This document shows, piece by piece, positions 1 through 9,521 of a DNA stretch of 64,000 nt (the stretch's first letter is position 1; every line of letters begins with the position of its first letter). A program made the position numbers and the translations under genes. Under the pieces are notes generated by a model. That model did not search any database. It was not told the DNA's origin and saw only the letters and a program-made list of their open reading frames with translations. The stretch comes from JBKECP01 sp047974765 (GTDB lineage Bacteria > Pseudomonadota > Gammaproteobacteria > Pseudomonadales > Halieaceae), in NCBI GenBank assembly GCA_047974765.1, contig JBKECP010000043.1, positions 62,001 through 126,000 on the forward strand. Direction: 5' to 3'.

Positions 1-1856
1 GTAACGATGAAAAATCAGCTGCCATCATCGTACCATTGATGTCCAAAGACCCTGAAACCGGCGAACGGATCAACTATGCAAAATTAAGTGAAAAACTTGA
101 GGAAATCCGTGCCAAGTATTCCAGTGATAACCAGTCAATTCATATTATCGGTTTTGCCAAGCTGATTGGTGATCTTATTGACGGCCTGACGGTGGTTATG
201 GGCTTTTTTGCCATCGCCGTTGTGATCGCCACCGTACTTTTGTACTGGTATACACGCTGCCTCAGCTCAACACTGATGGTTATTGGTTGTACGCTTATCG
301 CTGTCTTGTGGCAGGTGGGTATTCTGACCATGCTTGACTACGAGCTGGACCCTTTCTCTATTTTGGTACCCTTTTTGGTATTTGCCATTGGTGTCAGCCA
401 TGGCGCCCAGAAACTTAACGGTGTACTACTGGATATGGGTCGTGGCACCTGCTCTTATGTGGCAGCACGCTATACCTTCCGTCAGTTATTCATGGCCGGT
501 GTGACCGCCTTGTTGTCAGATGGCGTTGGTTTTGCTGTTTTGATGATTATTCAGATTCAGGTCATTCAGGATCTGGCCATCACCGCCAGTATCGGTGTTG
601 TCGTACTGATCTTTACCAACCTGATTCTGGTTCCAATTGTACTGTCCTACTTTGGTGCCGGTAAAAAGGCCGTTGAACGCGCCAGCCGCCCACCCAAACC
701 CATTAACGAAATGCACGCTGTCTGGCGTTTCCTGCTGCTGTTCACCCATCGTGGCCCTGCTGCTGTTGCCATTGCTATCGGTATTGCACTGGCTGCTCTG
801 GGGCTGTATGTGGCCAAGGATTTACAGATTGGTGACCTTGATCCCGGCGCCCCGGAGCTGCGTGCAGATTCCCGTTACAACCAGGATGTAGCCTATAACG
901 TTGGCCACTATTCAGTGAGTACCGATGTCTTTGCCATTATTGTCAAAACAGCACCGGATGACTGTATTCGCTATGATGGTTTGACACTGGCCAACGATCT
1001 GGAATGGCGTTTGCACCAGGTAGAAGGTGTTGAGGATGTTCGCGGCCTGAACGTACGCTCCCGCCAGATTATGGCGGGCATTAACGAAGGCTTCCCGAAA
1101 TGGGAAGCACTCTTTCGCAACCAGGATACGATCAACTATGCCGTTAGTGAACTGGTAACACTGGAATACGTTGACCCGGCCTGTTCTATCTGGCCAATGC
1201 TGGTTTACCTGTCTGATCACAAGGCCGCTACCCTGACCCGTGTTGTTGAGGCTCTTGAGCAGTTCAATACCGACTGGCCCAATGCTGACATTCAATTTAT
1301 GGGTGCTGCGGGCAGCGCGGGCTTCGAGGCAGCCACCAATATCGTCGTCAAAAAAGCCAACCGTGAAATGCTGTTCTATGTGTACGGTGCGGTTATTATC
1401 CTGTGCATGCTCACTTTCCGCTCAGTCACTGGAGTTATCTGTGCGGTGGTACCCCTAATGCTGACATCCATCCTCTGTGAAGCACTGATGGTCTGGCTGG
1501 GTATTGGCGTCAAAGTGGCCACTTTGCCGGTTATCGCTTTGGGTGTCGGTATTGGTGTGGATTACGCCCTTTATGTTCTGACCGTTATTCTGGCTAAAGA
1601 ACGTGAAGGCAAGGATCTGACAACGGCATACTATGAAACCCTGAACTTTACCGGCCGTGTGGTCGCACTGATTGGCGTTACGCTGGCCGCAGGTGTTGTC
1701 ACCTGGGCTCTGTCACCCATCAAGTTCCAGGCGGACATGGGTATTTTGTTGACCTTCATGTTTATCTGGAACATGTTTGGCGCTCTGATTCTGATGCCTG
1801 CACTGGCAGCCTTCCTGATCAGGCCCAAAAAAGTACATGCTCAGAATAATGATTGA
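1..1856 (+). CDS. RND superfamily (MMPL-type) exporter, 5'-truncated by the window edge
   Basis: The reading frame is open from base 3, so the start codon lies upstream of the window; about 618 residues are visible. The visible part starts in the first periplasmic loop, then has a cluster of hydrophobic helices (about residues 60-225), a second soluble loop (about 280-450) and a second helix cluster to the C-terminus. This is the back three quarters of the usual 12-helix, two-loop RND plan. Motifs seen include GVSHGAQ in the first half and GVGIGVDYALYVL in the second, whose Asp matches the proton-relay helix of RND pumps. Proteins of this subfamily sit beside DUF1302/DUF1329 genes, and a DUF1302 gene follows here. 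The substrate is unknown; hydrophobic lipids or sterol-like compounds are plausible by inference only. Confidence 0.85.
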   Translation, partial: NDEKSAAIIVPLMSKDPETGERINYAKLSEKLEEIRAKYSSDNQSIHIIGFAKLIGDLIDGLTVVMGFFAIAVVIATVLLYWYTRCLSSTLMVIGCTLIAVLWQVGILTMLDYELDPFSILVPFLVFAIGVSHGAQKLNGVLLDMGRGTCSYVAARYTFRQLFMAGVTALLSDGVGFAVLMIIQIQVIQDLAITASIGVVVLIFTNLILVPIVLSYFGAGKKAVERASRPPKPINEMHAVWRFLLLFTHRGPAAVAIAIGIALAALGLYVAKDLQIGDLDPGAPELRADSRYNQDVAYNVGHYSVSTDVFAIIVKTAPDDCIRYDGLTLANDLEWRLHQVEGVEDVRGLNVRSRQIMAGINEGFPKWEALFRNQDTINYAVSELVTLEYVDPACSIWPMLVYLSDHKAATLTRVVEALEQFNTDWPNADIQFMGAAGSAGFEAATNIVVKKANREMLFYVYGAVIILCMLTFRSVTGVICAVVPLMLTSILCEALMVWLGIGVKVATLPVIALGVGIGVDYALYVLTVILAKEREGKDLTTAYYETLNFTGRVVALIGVTLAAGVVTWALSPIKFQADMGILLTFMFIWNMFGALILMPALAAFLIRPKKVHAQNND

Positions 1857-1905
1857 ACATCTGAGTTAACTGAGTTGAAAGCAGTAGACAACAACAGCTC
1901 CCTTA

Positions 1906-1926
1906 CCCGCCCCTCTTTGGGGCGGG
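1906..1926 (+). terminator. GC-rich hairpin after the RND gene
   Basis: A perfect 8-bp stem (CCCGCCCC / GGGGCGGG) with a 5-base loop lies 50 bases after the RND stop codon. No T-run follows, so it is either a weak terminator or a hairpin that stabilises mRNA. Confidence 0.45.
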
Positions 1927-2079
1927 ACCAACAAAGCACTCAATAATAGAAGGGGGACTGATTGGCCATAGCGTGACAAACAAACTCCGGGACATAATAA
2001 ATATCCCGAATGCATAACAATACATCACCATAATATTGCTAATTGCAAAACACTAACTGAGATAAAAGAGGGTTATAAC

Positions 2080-3759
2080 ATGGCGAAGAAATTGCTGGCA
2101 CTTGCTACGCTGGCTGCCATCACCGCACCGGCAGGGGCATTTGAAATCGATGCAGGAGAAGACTGGCAGATCCGCTGGGACAATACGGTCAAATTCAACA
2201 TAATGAGCCGTGTTGCCAAACAGGACAAGGATGTGTTGGAAGGTGAAAGCTGGTATCTGGCCGACGACTCTGACCTGTCAGTAGATCGGACCAATCTTGG
2301 TATTGTCAGTACCCGCTTTGACCTGCTGAGCGAATTTGACGTGATCTACAAGGGCAATTACGGTGTTCGTGTCAGTGCCGCCGGTTGGTATGACCCGATG
2401 TATGGTCGCAGAAGTGATCACCCACAGGACCGCTATACAAGCTGGGCCTCGCCGAGTGTAAATCCCGGTGAGTACACGGATGATGCGAGAAAATGGCATT
2501 ACCGTGGCGGCGAACTGCTTGACGCCTTCGCCTTTGCCAATTTCAATATTGGTGAAGTCTACGCCAATATTCGTGCGGGTCGTCACACGATCTACTGGGG
2601 CAACTCCCTGCTGGGCACAGGTGCCATGCATGGTCCGGCCGGATCCATGGCTGCTATTGATCTGAGCAAGGCTGTTTCTGTGCCAGGCTCAGAAGCTAAA
2701 GAGCTGTTCCTGCCGACCAATAAAATCTCTACAGTTATCCAGCTGACCAGCAACCTGACACTGAATGCTTTCTATGGTTTTGAGCATCAGCATTACCGCC
2801 TGGCCCAGACGGGCACCTACTTCAGTACCTTTGAAGGCCTGGTGGATGAGACTGAATTCGGTGCAATATTACCAGAAGGTTCGGTGCCAGGTTTAATCGG
2901 ATATCCCGTTCGCGGTGGTGGCAAGATGCGCAATAACGAAACCGAGGATGGTGATTGGGGTGTTAACTTTCAGTACTACATAGAGCCGCTGCAACTGGAA
3001 ACCAGCTGGATCTATATGAACTACGTTGGCAAGATAACGGAAGGGCTGGTGGGTAACCTTAGTACGCGTGCTGACTTTGATCAGGAAGCTCGTACTGTGA
3101 CCATTGGTGATCTGAAGTGGTTGTTCAAGGACGATATCGATCTCTACGGTATCTCTCTCGCCAAGGAAATTGCCGGTGTCTCAGTGGGCGTGGATATTGT
3201 CAATCGCCAGAATGCTCCGGTACCGCCAGAGCTGGGACGGGTTCTGTTCCGCTATACCTCGGATGCTGAATTTGCCGCTGCCGATTCCAGTAATTATGGT
3301 GGCCCCACGGGCGACACCTGGCATGTGGTGGTCAATGGCCTGGGCTTGCTGTCAGACAACGGCTTCTGGGAAGGCGGTAGCTGGATTCTGGAAGCCTCTT
3401 TCTCTGCCCTGGATGACTGCATTGATAACTGCTACTACATGGACCAGCGTATTACAGAAGGGCGCATTATCAGCCATATCGGTATGGTTTTCCGTCCCAC
3501 CTGGTATCAGGTATTTCCAGGTACGGACATGACTGCACACATGGCTCTGGGTTACACCATTGATGGTGAAAAGGCTCCCATGAGTGGTGGCGGTGATGAA
3601 GAAAACGGTAATGCCAGTGTTGGTGTTGATTTTGATATCAACCAGAGTCTGCTGGTATCAGCCCGTTACAATATGTTCTATGGTCCGGTTACTGCCGGTC
3701 TGGCGGGCCGCCTGAAAGACCGCGACAACGTGTCCTTCACGATCAAAAAGACCTTCTGA
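2080..3759 (+). CDS. DUF1302 family outer-membrane beta-barrel protein
   Basis: A 559-residue protein with a Sec signal peptide (MAKKLLALATLAAITAPAGA, then mature FEIDAG). It is dominated by alternating amphipathic strands rich in aromatic residues and Gly, and ends in KKTF with a terminal Phe, as expected for an outer-membrane barrel. The opening (IRWDNTVKFN) and the general plan match DUF1302. Members are co-encoded with RND exporters, DUF1329 proteins and YCF48-repeat proteins, and are often linked to sterol or other hydrophobic substrate use; no activity is established. The preceding RND gene is on the same strand 223 bases upstream. An SD-like AAGAGGG lies about 7 bases before the ATG. 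A strong terminator follows. Confidence 0.88.
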   Translation: MAKKLLALATLAAITAPAGAFEIDAGEDWQIRWDNTVKFNIMSRVAKQDKDVLEGESWYLADDSDLSVDRTNLGIVSTRFDLLSEFDVIYKGNYGVRVSAAGWYDPMYGRRSDHPQDRYTSWASPSVNPGEYTDDARKWHYRGGELLDAFAFANFNIGEVYANIRAGRHTIYWGNSLLGTGAMHGPAGSMAAIDLSKAVSVPGSEAKELFLPTNKISTVIQLTSNLTLNAFYGFEHQHYRLAQTGTYFSTFEGLVDETEFGAILPEGSVPGLIGYPVRGGGKMRNNETEDGDWGVNFQYYIEPLQLETSWIYMNYVGKITEGLVGNLSTRADFDQEARTVTIGDLKWLFKDDIDLYGISLAKEIAGVSVGVDIVNRQNAPVPPELGRVLFRYTSDAEFAAADSSNYGGPTGDTWHVVVNGLGLLSDNGFWEGGSWILEASFSALDDCIDNCYYMDQRITEGRIISHIGMVFRPTWYQVFPGTDMTAHMALGYTIDGEKAPMSGGGDEENGNASVGVDFDINQSLLVSARYNMFYGPVTAGLAGRLKDRDNVSFTIKKTF

Positions 3760-3784
3760 ACGCTGATAAGACTGTTAAAACATC

Positions 3785-3811
3785 AACCCCGGCCATGTGC
3801 CGGGGTTTTTT
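3785..3811 (+). terminator. Rho-independent terminator of the DUF1302 gene
   Basis: The stem AACCCCGGC / GCCGGGGTT encloses a 5-base loop and runs into six T residues. It ends the RND-DUF1302 unit before the convergent truA. Confidence 0.9.
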
Positions 3812-3871
3812 ATCTCTCTACAATCCTTCCGGCTATTGTTATCACAATCAGCCGCGATCCATATTGCCGGT

Positions 3872-4711
3872 TTAATACATGGATAATAGCAGTGGCCCTT
3901 GTGGCGTTAGAGGCAAAGCAAACATTTCGGGATAAGTAACCTCCACCAGATACAGACCATCCGGCGCTGCGGTATCAGCTGCCTGTGTACGGTCGCGCCC
4001 CGCTATTAACTCTCCCAGCCAGCCCACAGGCATACGCCCACTGCCCACTGCCAACAAACTGCCAGCAATATTACGCACCATATGATGTAAAAAGGCGTTG
4101 GCTTTAATATCAATAATAATCAGCTCACCCCGCCGCTGTACGCTAACACTGTGAACATTACGATTGGGACTGCTGGACTGGCAGGCGGCAGCCCGAAAAG
4201 TAGTGAAATCCTGCTCCCCCAGCAACGCCTGAGCCGCATGGTCCATCCGTATTGCATCCAGTGGATGACGATACCAGCTTACCTGCCCCTGCAAATGTGC
4301 CGGCCTGATTGCTGTATTAGCAACAATGTAGCGATATCGTCGGGCAGTGGCTGAAAAGCGGGCATGAAAATCTGCACTTACCGCCTGTGCCCAATGAACA
4401 CGGATATTGAAAGGCAGCTGTGCGTTGGTGCCCAGTGTAAGGGCCTTTGGGCTGCGTGCCAGAGGCAAGTCAAAATGGATAATCTGACCAAAGCCATGCA
4501 CACCGGTATCCGTACGACCAGCGCAATGCACTCGCACAGTTTGATTGAGAATACGGGCCAAGGCTTCTTCCAGCGTTTCCTGAACCGTGCTGACATCGGG
4601 ATGGGGCTGTGCCTGCCAGCCGTGATAACAGCTGCCGTTATAGGCAACCCGGCAGGCCACCCGGGTTCCGGGGGCCAGCGGATCGGGAGAAAAAAAGTGA
4701 TCAGTCGTCAA
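3872..4711 (-). CDS. truA: tRNA pseudouridine(38-40) synthase TruA
   Basis: TruA isomerises uridines 38-40 in the anticodon arm of many tRNAs. The catalytic Asp motif AGRTDTGVHG is clear, as are DFHARFSATARRYRY and NAFLHHMVRNI, all hallmarks of the family. I place the start at a TTG (4711), giving MTTDHFFSP and 279 residues, close to the family's 265-280. It overlaps the fimV stop (4701) by 11 bases, so translation is probably coupled to fimV. An ATG at 4780 is in frame but would extend well into fimV. In Pseudomonas trpF follows truA; here a convergent DUF1302 gene follows instead. Confidence 0.95.
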   Translation of the reverse strand: MTTDHFFSPDPLAPGTRVACRVAYNGSCYHGWQAQPHPDVSTVQETLEEALARILNQTVRVHCAGRTDTGVHGFGQIIHFDLPLARSPKALTLGTNAQLPFNIRVHWAQAVSADFHARFSATARRYRYIVANTAIRPAHLQGQVSWYRHPLDAIRMDHAAQALLGEQDFTTFRAAACQSSSPNRNVHSVSVQRRGELIIIDIKANAFLHHMVRNIAGSLLAVGSGRMPVGWLGELIAGRDRTQAADTAAPDGLYLVEVTYPEMFALPLTPQGPLLLSMY

Positions 4712-7067
4712 GTCGTTCCAGCAGTGATTTGGCCTCGTCAATCTGATCCTGAGAATCGCCTTCCAGAACAACTTCTTCAAGAATCTGGCGGGCGCCGTCC
4801 TGGTCTCCCATGTCTATATAGGCGCGGGCCAGATCCAGCTTGGTAGACATCGGGCTGCCTTCGGTAGCAAATACCAGCTCGCCATCATCGTCTTCAAGCT
4901 CTTCCTCAATAGCACTTTCGAAGTCTTCGCTCAACTCCAGATCATCAGCCAGGTCAGCGTAGTTTTCACCTTCGATTTCTAGCTCGCTGAAACCATCTGC
5001 ACTATTTTCGCTGTCATCAAAGTCCGGGGCCACTTCAAAATCGGCTGGATCTGAAGGCAGTGAATCCAGTGCATTACTGATGGGACTAACAATTTCGGTG
5101 ACCGGTGGTGCTTCATAGGAAGTGTTGGCACCGCCAGAATAATTATCACCACTGCTGGCACCAAGTAATTCTTCACCACGACGCACCAGTGCTCCATCAC
5201 CCAGACCACGAAGCGCCTCCAGCTGTTCAACAGCCTCCTGCCGACGCCCCGCATGGGAACACAGCTCAAGCAGGCGGAAGCGGTATGCTGTATTGTCTGG
5301 CTCAGATACAACGGCTGATTTCAACAGCTCAATTGCCTGAGGATAGCGGCCATAGGCTACATAAATATCGGCTTCTGCCAGTGCATCACCGGCGTCCATA
5401 TCCGAGGCATATTCATCGTGACGGCGCTCACCATAACCGTGAGTAGCCTGTTCGTTCTGGTCAGCTTCACTGTTGTCGACAACAAATTCACTCTGGCCAT
5501 CGGATTCAAGCTCAACACCCTCTTCAGGCAGTTCAACACCGGCAAAGACATCACTGCCACCATCGAGTTCAAACTCTTCATCATCACTACGACGGCGATG
5601 CCAGAGAAACAGACCAAGAATCACGGCGGCCAGGCTACCCAGTATCGGCATGCGGTAACGGGAGAAAAAACTCTCCTGCGCCTGGGGTGGCCGGGAAGCA
5701 ATTTGTGTTTCAGATGGTGTTGAATCAGTACGCGCTGCTGGCGAGGTATTTTCTGTTACCGCCGTACGGGTGTCAGCCGTCGTTTCAGTTGATAAGTCTA
5801 ACTGCCCACCCGCTTCTGCTGTGGATACGCTGGTTTCGCTATTAAAGTCGTCATCTTTCTCATCAAAACTATCGGTATCAGATGTAGCCGCTTGCCCAGC
5901 ATCTGAGAGATTATCACCGGGTAATACGACACTGGCATTGCCATTGGCCGCCCGCAAGGCATCCTGTAGGGCTGCAATTTGTTCATCTTTTACAGAGACA
6001 ATACTCTCAAGCGTACTGACCTGCTCACTCAGGGCATCAACCCGCCCCTGCAGCTCTGTATTTTCCCGCTCTGAGCGCTCCAGGTTCTCCAGTGCCACCC
6101 TCCCCGCAGCTGTATTTGAGCCGACCGCTTCAGTTGCAGAAGCAGATTCCTCCGGGTCAGCTGAAATACGCAGAGAAGGGCCAGTAGAGCCGCTACTGGC
6201 AGTATCAGATGTGGAGCTTCGCCCTGCGCGCCAGTCTTCATTTTGTTGTTTGACTTCAGCCAGTGCTGCGGGTAAATCACTGGAGCTGATGTCCTGAGCT
6301 GACGGCAGATAAACAATATAACCGGCCTTGATCAGATTAATATTGCCATCGATAAAGGCGTCCGGGTTTAAACGCTGAATATCCAGCATGGTTTGATGCA
6401 CTGACACACCTTCCGGATGGGCCGCCGCCGCAATTTCCCAAAGGGTTTCATCGCGGTGAATCATATACTTGCTGCCAGCTGATGGCCGCCCTTCGGTACC
6501 CGCACTGTAATCACGCTCGGGCATTTCTCCGGGGGCAAGACCGGATTTACTACCGACATCAACCCGGGTGCCATTGCCAGCTTCAGTCTTTTTTGCAGTT
6601 TGTCCGGGTGCTCCCTCGATACTCTCAACACGCTCGCGTGCAGACACTACTTGTGCAGAACTACTAAAAGCGGGAGGGTCAACCAGTACTGTATACTCCC
6701 GCAACAAACGGCCTGAAGGCCAGCGTGTTTCGATAATCAGATCGAGATAAGGTTCCAGCACCGGATCATCAGAGCGCAGCTTGATATAACCCGAGCCATT
6801 TTCATCAACCTCAACAGAAAATTTAATACCTGTAAGGAAGTAGGATCTATCGACACCCAGCCGATCGAAGTCATCCCTGGTTGCCAGCCGTACACGAATC
6901 TGATCTTCTTGCAGATCACCCGTGTTAAGCAATTCCACCTTGGCATTTAAGGGTTCATTGAGAAAAGACTCCAGACTGATTTCACCCAGTCCCAATGCCC
7001 AGACAGAACCGCTTTGTATACACCCGACGGCCAACAATGCTGCTGCTAATTTGTGTTTCCTAGCCAT
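4701..7067 (-). CDS. fimV: FimV-like polar hub / peptidoglycan-binding protein
   Basis: 788 residues from the ATG at 7067, preceded by TAAGG; a further in-frame start 12 codons upstream looks unlikely. Domains in order: signal peptide (to about residue 24, ending VWA); conserved FimV N-terminal domain (LGLGEISLESFLNEPLNAKV); LysM peptidoglycan-binding domain (about 200-255); coiled coil (about 325-380); one transmembrane helix (about 475-490) followed by RRR; a long acidic cytoplasmic region with TPR-like helices; and the C-terminal FimV motif (TKLDLARAYIDMGDQDGAR). In Pseudomonas and Vibrio FimV organises the cell pole and supports type IV pilus function and cAMP signalling. It lies downstream of asd, the Pseudomonas order. 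Confidence 0.93.
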   Translation of the reverse strand: MARKHKLAAALLAVGCIQSGSVWALGLGEISLESFLNEPLNAKVELLNTGDLQEDQIRVRLATRDDFDRLGVDRSYFLTGIKFSVEVDENGSGYIKLRSDDPVLEPYLDLIIETRWPSGRLLREYTVLVDPPAFSSSAQVVSARERVESIEGAPGQTAKKTEAGNGTRVDVGSKSGLAPGEMPERDYSAGTEGRPSAGSKYMIHRDETLWEIAAAAHPEGVSVHQTMLDIQRLNPDAFIDGNINLIKAGYIVYLPSAQDISSSDLPAALAEVKQQNEDWRAGRSSTSDTASSGSTGPSLRISADPEESASATEAVGSNTAAGRVALENLERSERENTELQGRVDALSEQVSTLESIVSVKDEQIAALQDALRAANGNASVVLPGDNLSDAGQAATSDTDSFDEKDDDFNSETSVSTAEAGGQLDLSTETTADTRTAVTENTSPAARTDSTPSETQIASRPPQAQESFFSRYRMPILGSLAAVILGLFLWHRRRSDDEEFELDGGSDVFAGVELPEEGVELESDGQSEFVVDNSEADQNEQATHGYGERRHDEYASDMDAGDALAEADIYVAYGRYPQAIELLKSAVVSEPDNTAYRFRLLELCSHAGRRQEAVEQLEALRGLGDGALVRRGEELLGASSGDNYSGGANTSYEAPPVTEIVSPISNALDSLPSDPADFEVAPDFDDSENSADGFSELEIEGENYADLADDLELSEDFESAIEEELEDDDGELVFATEGSPMSTKLDLARAYIDMGDQDGARQILEEVVLEGDSQDQIDEAKSLLERLDD

Positions 7068-7284
7068 AACGAACGCCTTATTATCGCCAACCTGCTTTAT
7101 CAAGCCGGTCTCCCCTAGTCTTCAACCGCTAACACGGCGCTGATTTTTACAGGGCCACCCAATAGCCCCGGCTTTGTTCTATTGTATCGTTCCGGCTGTC
7201 TTTACAGCGCTTTCTGTGTGCCTTGCAGGCTAAAAACCTGCTATAACACGCTCGAAAGCGCCCAAGTATGCCAGTTGGCGAGCA

Positions 7285-8310
7285 TTAATCAAGATAAGAC
7301 CCGATCAGTACCTCGGCAATTTGCACACTATTTAACGCCGCACCCTTGCGGACGTTGTCCGAAACAATCCACAGGTTCAAGCCACGAGGGTGGGAAATAT
7401 CTTCCCGGATGCGCCCGACATAAACCGGGTCGCTACCTGCTGCCTCTGTGACCGCTGTGGGGTATCCACCATCGCTGCGCTCATCCATCACAGTCACCCC
7501 GGGGGCTTTCTGTAATAACTCACGAACCTGTTCCTGGCTAATCTTGTCACGGGTCTCAATATGAACCGCTTCAGAGTGGCCGAAGAACACCGGGATACGT
7601 ACACAGGTCGGATTTATCTGGATATTGGAATCCCCAAAAATTTTTCGGGTTTCCCACACCATTTTCATTTCCTCCCGTGTGTAGCCATTGTCCTGAAAAG
7701 TATCGATGTGCGGCAAGGCATTGAAGGCGATTTGTTTGGGATAGACTTCACAATCTACGCCCTGACCATTCAGTAATTTTGCAGTTTGCCCGGCCAGTTC
7801 CTCAATTGCCTCCTTGCCCGTACCAGACACCGCCTGATAAGTAGCGACGTTGATGCGCTCGATACCCACGGCATCATAAATGGGTTTAAGGGCCACCAGC
7901 ATCTGAATAGTCGAACAGTTGGGGTTGGCAATAATGTTGTGCTTGCGATAATTCGCAATGGCCTCGGGATTGACTTCAGGCACGACCAGAGGAATATCAT
8001 CCTGGCGACGAAAGTGGGATGTGTTATCGATGACGACACAACCGGCGGCACCGGCTTTGGGGGCATATTCGGCAGAAATACTGCCACCGGCAGAAAACAG
8101 GCCAATCTGCACCTGGCTGAAATCAAACTCGGCCAAATCAGTCACAATGACAGATTTACCACGAAATTTGATTGTTTTACCCGCCGAACGGGCTGAAGCC
8201 AGTGGATAAAGATTGCGCACCGGAAAATTGCGCTGTTCAAGAACGTCAATCATTACTTCGCCGACGGCACCAGTGGCGCCAACGACGGCTACATCATATA
8301 CATCTGCCAT
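7285..8310 (-). CDS. asd: Aspartate-semialdehyde dehydrogenase
   Basis: 341 residues. Reduces aspartyl phosphate to aspartate semialdehyde with NADPH, the branch point to lysine/diaminopimelate, threonine and methionine. The NADP-binding GATGAVG is at residues 11-17, the nucleophile Cys132 is in NPNCST, and the likely general base His245 is in FFGHSEAVHIE. It lies 55 bases downstream of leuB on the same strand, as in Pseudomonas. The roughly 217 bases between asd and fimV contain no other gene. Confidence 0.96.
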   Translation of the reverse strand: MADVYDVAVVGATGAVGEVMIDVLEQRNFPVRNLYPLASARSAGKTIKFRGKSVIVTDLAEFDFSQVQIGLFSAGGSISAEYAPKAGAAGCVVIDNTSHFRRQDDIPLVVPEVNPEAIANYRKHNIIANPNCSTIQMLVALKPIYDAVGIERINVATYQAVSGTGKEAIEELAGQTAKLLNGQGVDCEVYPKQIAFNALPHIDTFQDNGYTREEMKMVWETRKIFGDSNIQINPTCVRIPVFFGHSEAVHIETRDKISQEQVRELLQKAPGVTVMDERSDGGYPTAVTEAAGSDPVYVGRIREDISHPRGLNLWIVSDNVRKGAALNSVQIAEVLIGSYLD

Positions 8311-8365
8311 GAGGCTGCTTCTCTATAATAGTTAGCGATAAACATTGTTACTGTCTGAAGGTCTT

Positions 8366-9445
8366 TCAGGCACCCAAATGCCGCAATACTGCATCGCCCA
8401 TTTCACGGGTTGACACTTTTGTTGTACCAGCCGAATAAATATCTGCTGTGCGCAAGCCTTCATCAAGAACGGCACTGACCGCCTGTTCAATCGCCTCAGC
8501 GGCATCAGCGCGGGCAAAAGTGTAGCGCAGCATCATTGCCACTGACAGAATCATCGCCAGTGGATTGGCCATGCCCTGCCCTGAAATATCCGGAGCTGAG
8601 CCATGGCAGGGTTCATACATGCCCCTACCCTGTTGATCCAGTGAGGCCGAAGGCAACATGCCAATAGAACCGGTCAGCATGGCGGCGGCATCCGAGAGAA
8701 TATCGCCAAACATATTGCCGGTAACCATCACATCAAATTGCTTCGGCGCACGCACCAGTTGCATGGCGGCGTTATCGACATACAGATGGGACAGCTCAAT
8801 ATCGGGGTAATCCCCGGCCACGTCCTCCATAACTTCCCGCCACAACACAGTCACCTCCAGCACATTGGATTTATCTACAGAACACACGCGACGGTTGCGG
8901 GCCTGAGCCAGACGGAAGGCCAAATGAGCAATACGACGAATTTCTGATTCACTGTAAACATAGGTGTTATAGCCCTGGCGTTCACCGTTGTCGAGGGTAC
9001 GAATACCACGGGGCTCACCAAAGTAAATACCGCCGGTCAACTCCCGCACGATCAAAATATCCAGGCCCGCCACCAACTCAGGCTTCAGGCTGGAGGCATC
9101 GGCCAGTTGTGGATAGAGTATTGCCGGGCGCAGATTGCCAAACAGAGCCAGTTCCGAGCGCAGCCCCAACAAACCCCGCTCCGGACGCAGGTGGCGCTTA
9201 ACATTGTCCCATTCAGGACCGCCAACAGCACCCAGCAAAATAGCATCAGACTCACGCGCTGCTGCCAGCGTAGCCTCCGGCAGAGGTACACCCGTCTTAT
9301 CCAGTGCCGCCCCTCCCACCAGAGCCTGCTCAATACTCAGATCCAGCTGAAAGTGGCTGTCAACCTGCTGAAGTACCCGGATACCTTCAGTCATCACCTC
9401 AGGGCCAATGTGATCACCCGGCAATGCCAGAATTTTTTTACTCAC
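8366..9445 (-). CDS. leuB: 3-isopropylmalate dehydrogenase
   Basis: 359 residues, the standard length. Catalyses the NAD-dependent oxidative decarboxylation of 3-isopropylmalate in leucine synthesis. Family motifs include LPGDHIGPEV at the N-terminus, the substrate-binding RPERGLLGLRSEL region, VDKSNVLEVT with the catalytic Lys, and the metal/NAD region GNMFGDILSDAAAMLTGS followed by EPCHGSAPDISGQG. Third gene of leuCDB, with a 76-base gap after leuD. Confidence 0.97.
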   Translation of the reverse strand: MSKKILALPGDHIGPEVMTEGIRVLQQVDSHFQLDLSIEQALVGGAALDKTGVPLPEATLAAARESDAILLGAVGGPEWDNVKRHLRPERGLLGLRSELALFGNLRPAILYPQLADASSLKPELVAGLDILIVRELTGGIYFGEPRGIRTLDNGERQGYNTYVYSESEIRRIAHLAFRLAQARNRRVCSVDKSNVLEVTVLWREVMEDVAGDYPDIELSHLYVDNAAMQLVRAPKQFDVMVTGNMFGDILSDAAAMLTGSIGMLPSASLDQQGRGMYEPCHGSAPDISGQGMANPLAMILSVAMMLRYTFARADAAEAIEQAVSAVLDEGLRTADIYSAGTTKVSTREMGDAVLRHLGA

Positions 9446-9521
9446 TACACGACTCCTTTAAACGTGTTCTGTACCTGTCCAAAAGGTATTACCTGCATAA
9501 TGAATCTGCCTGTTAGTCAAT

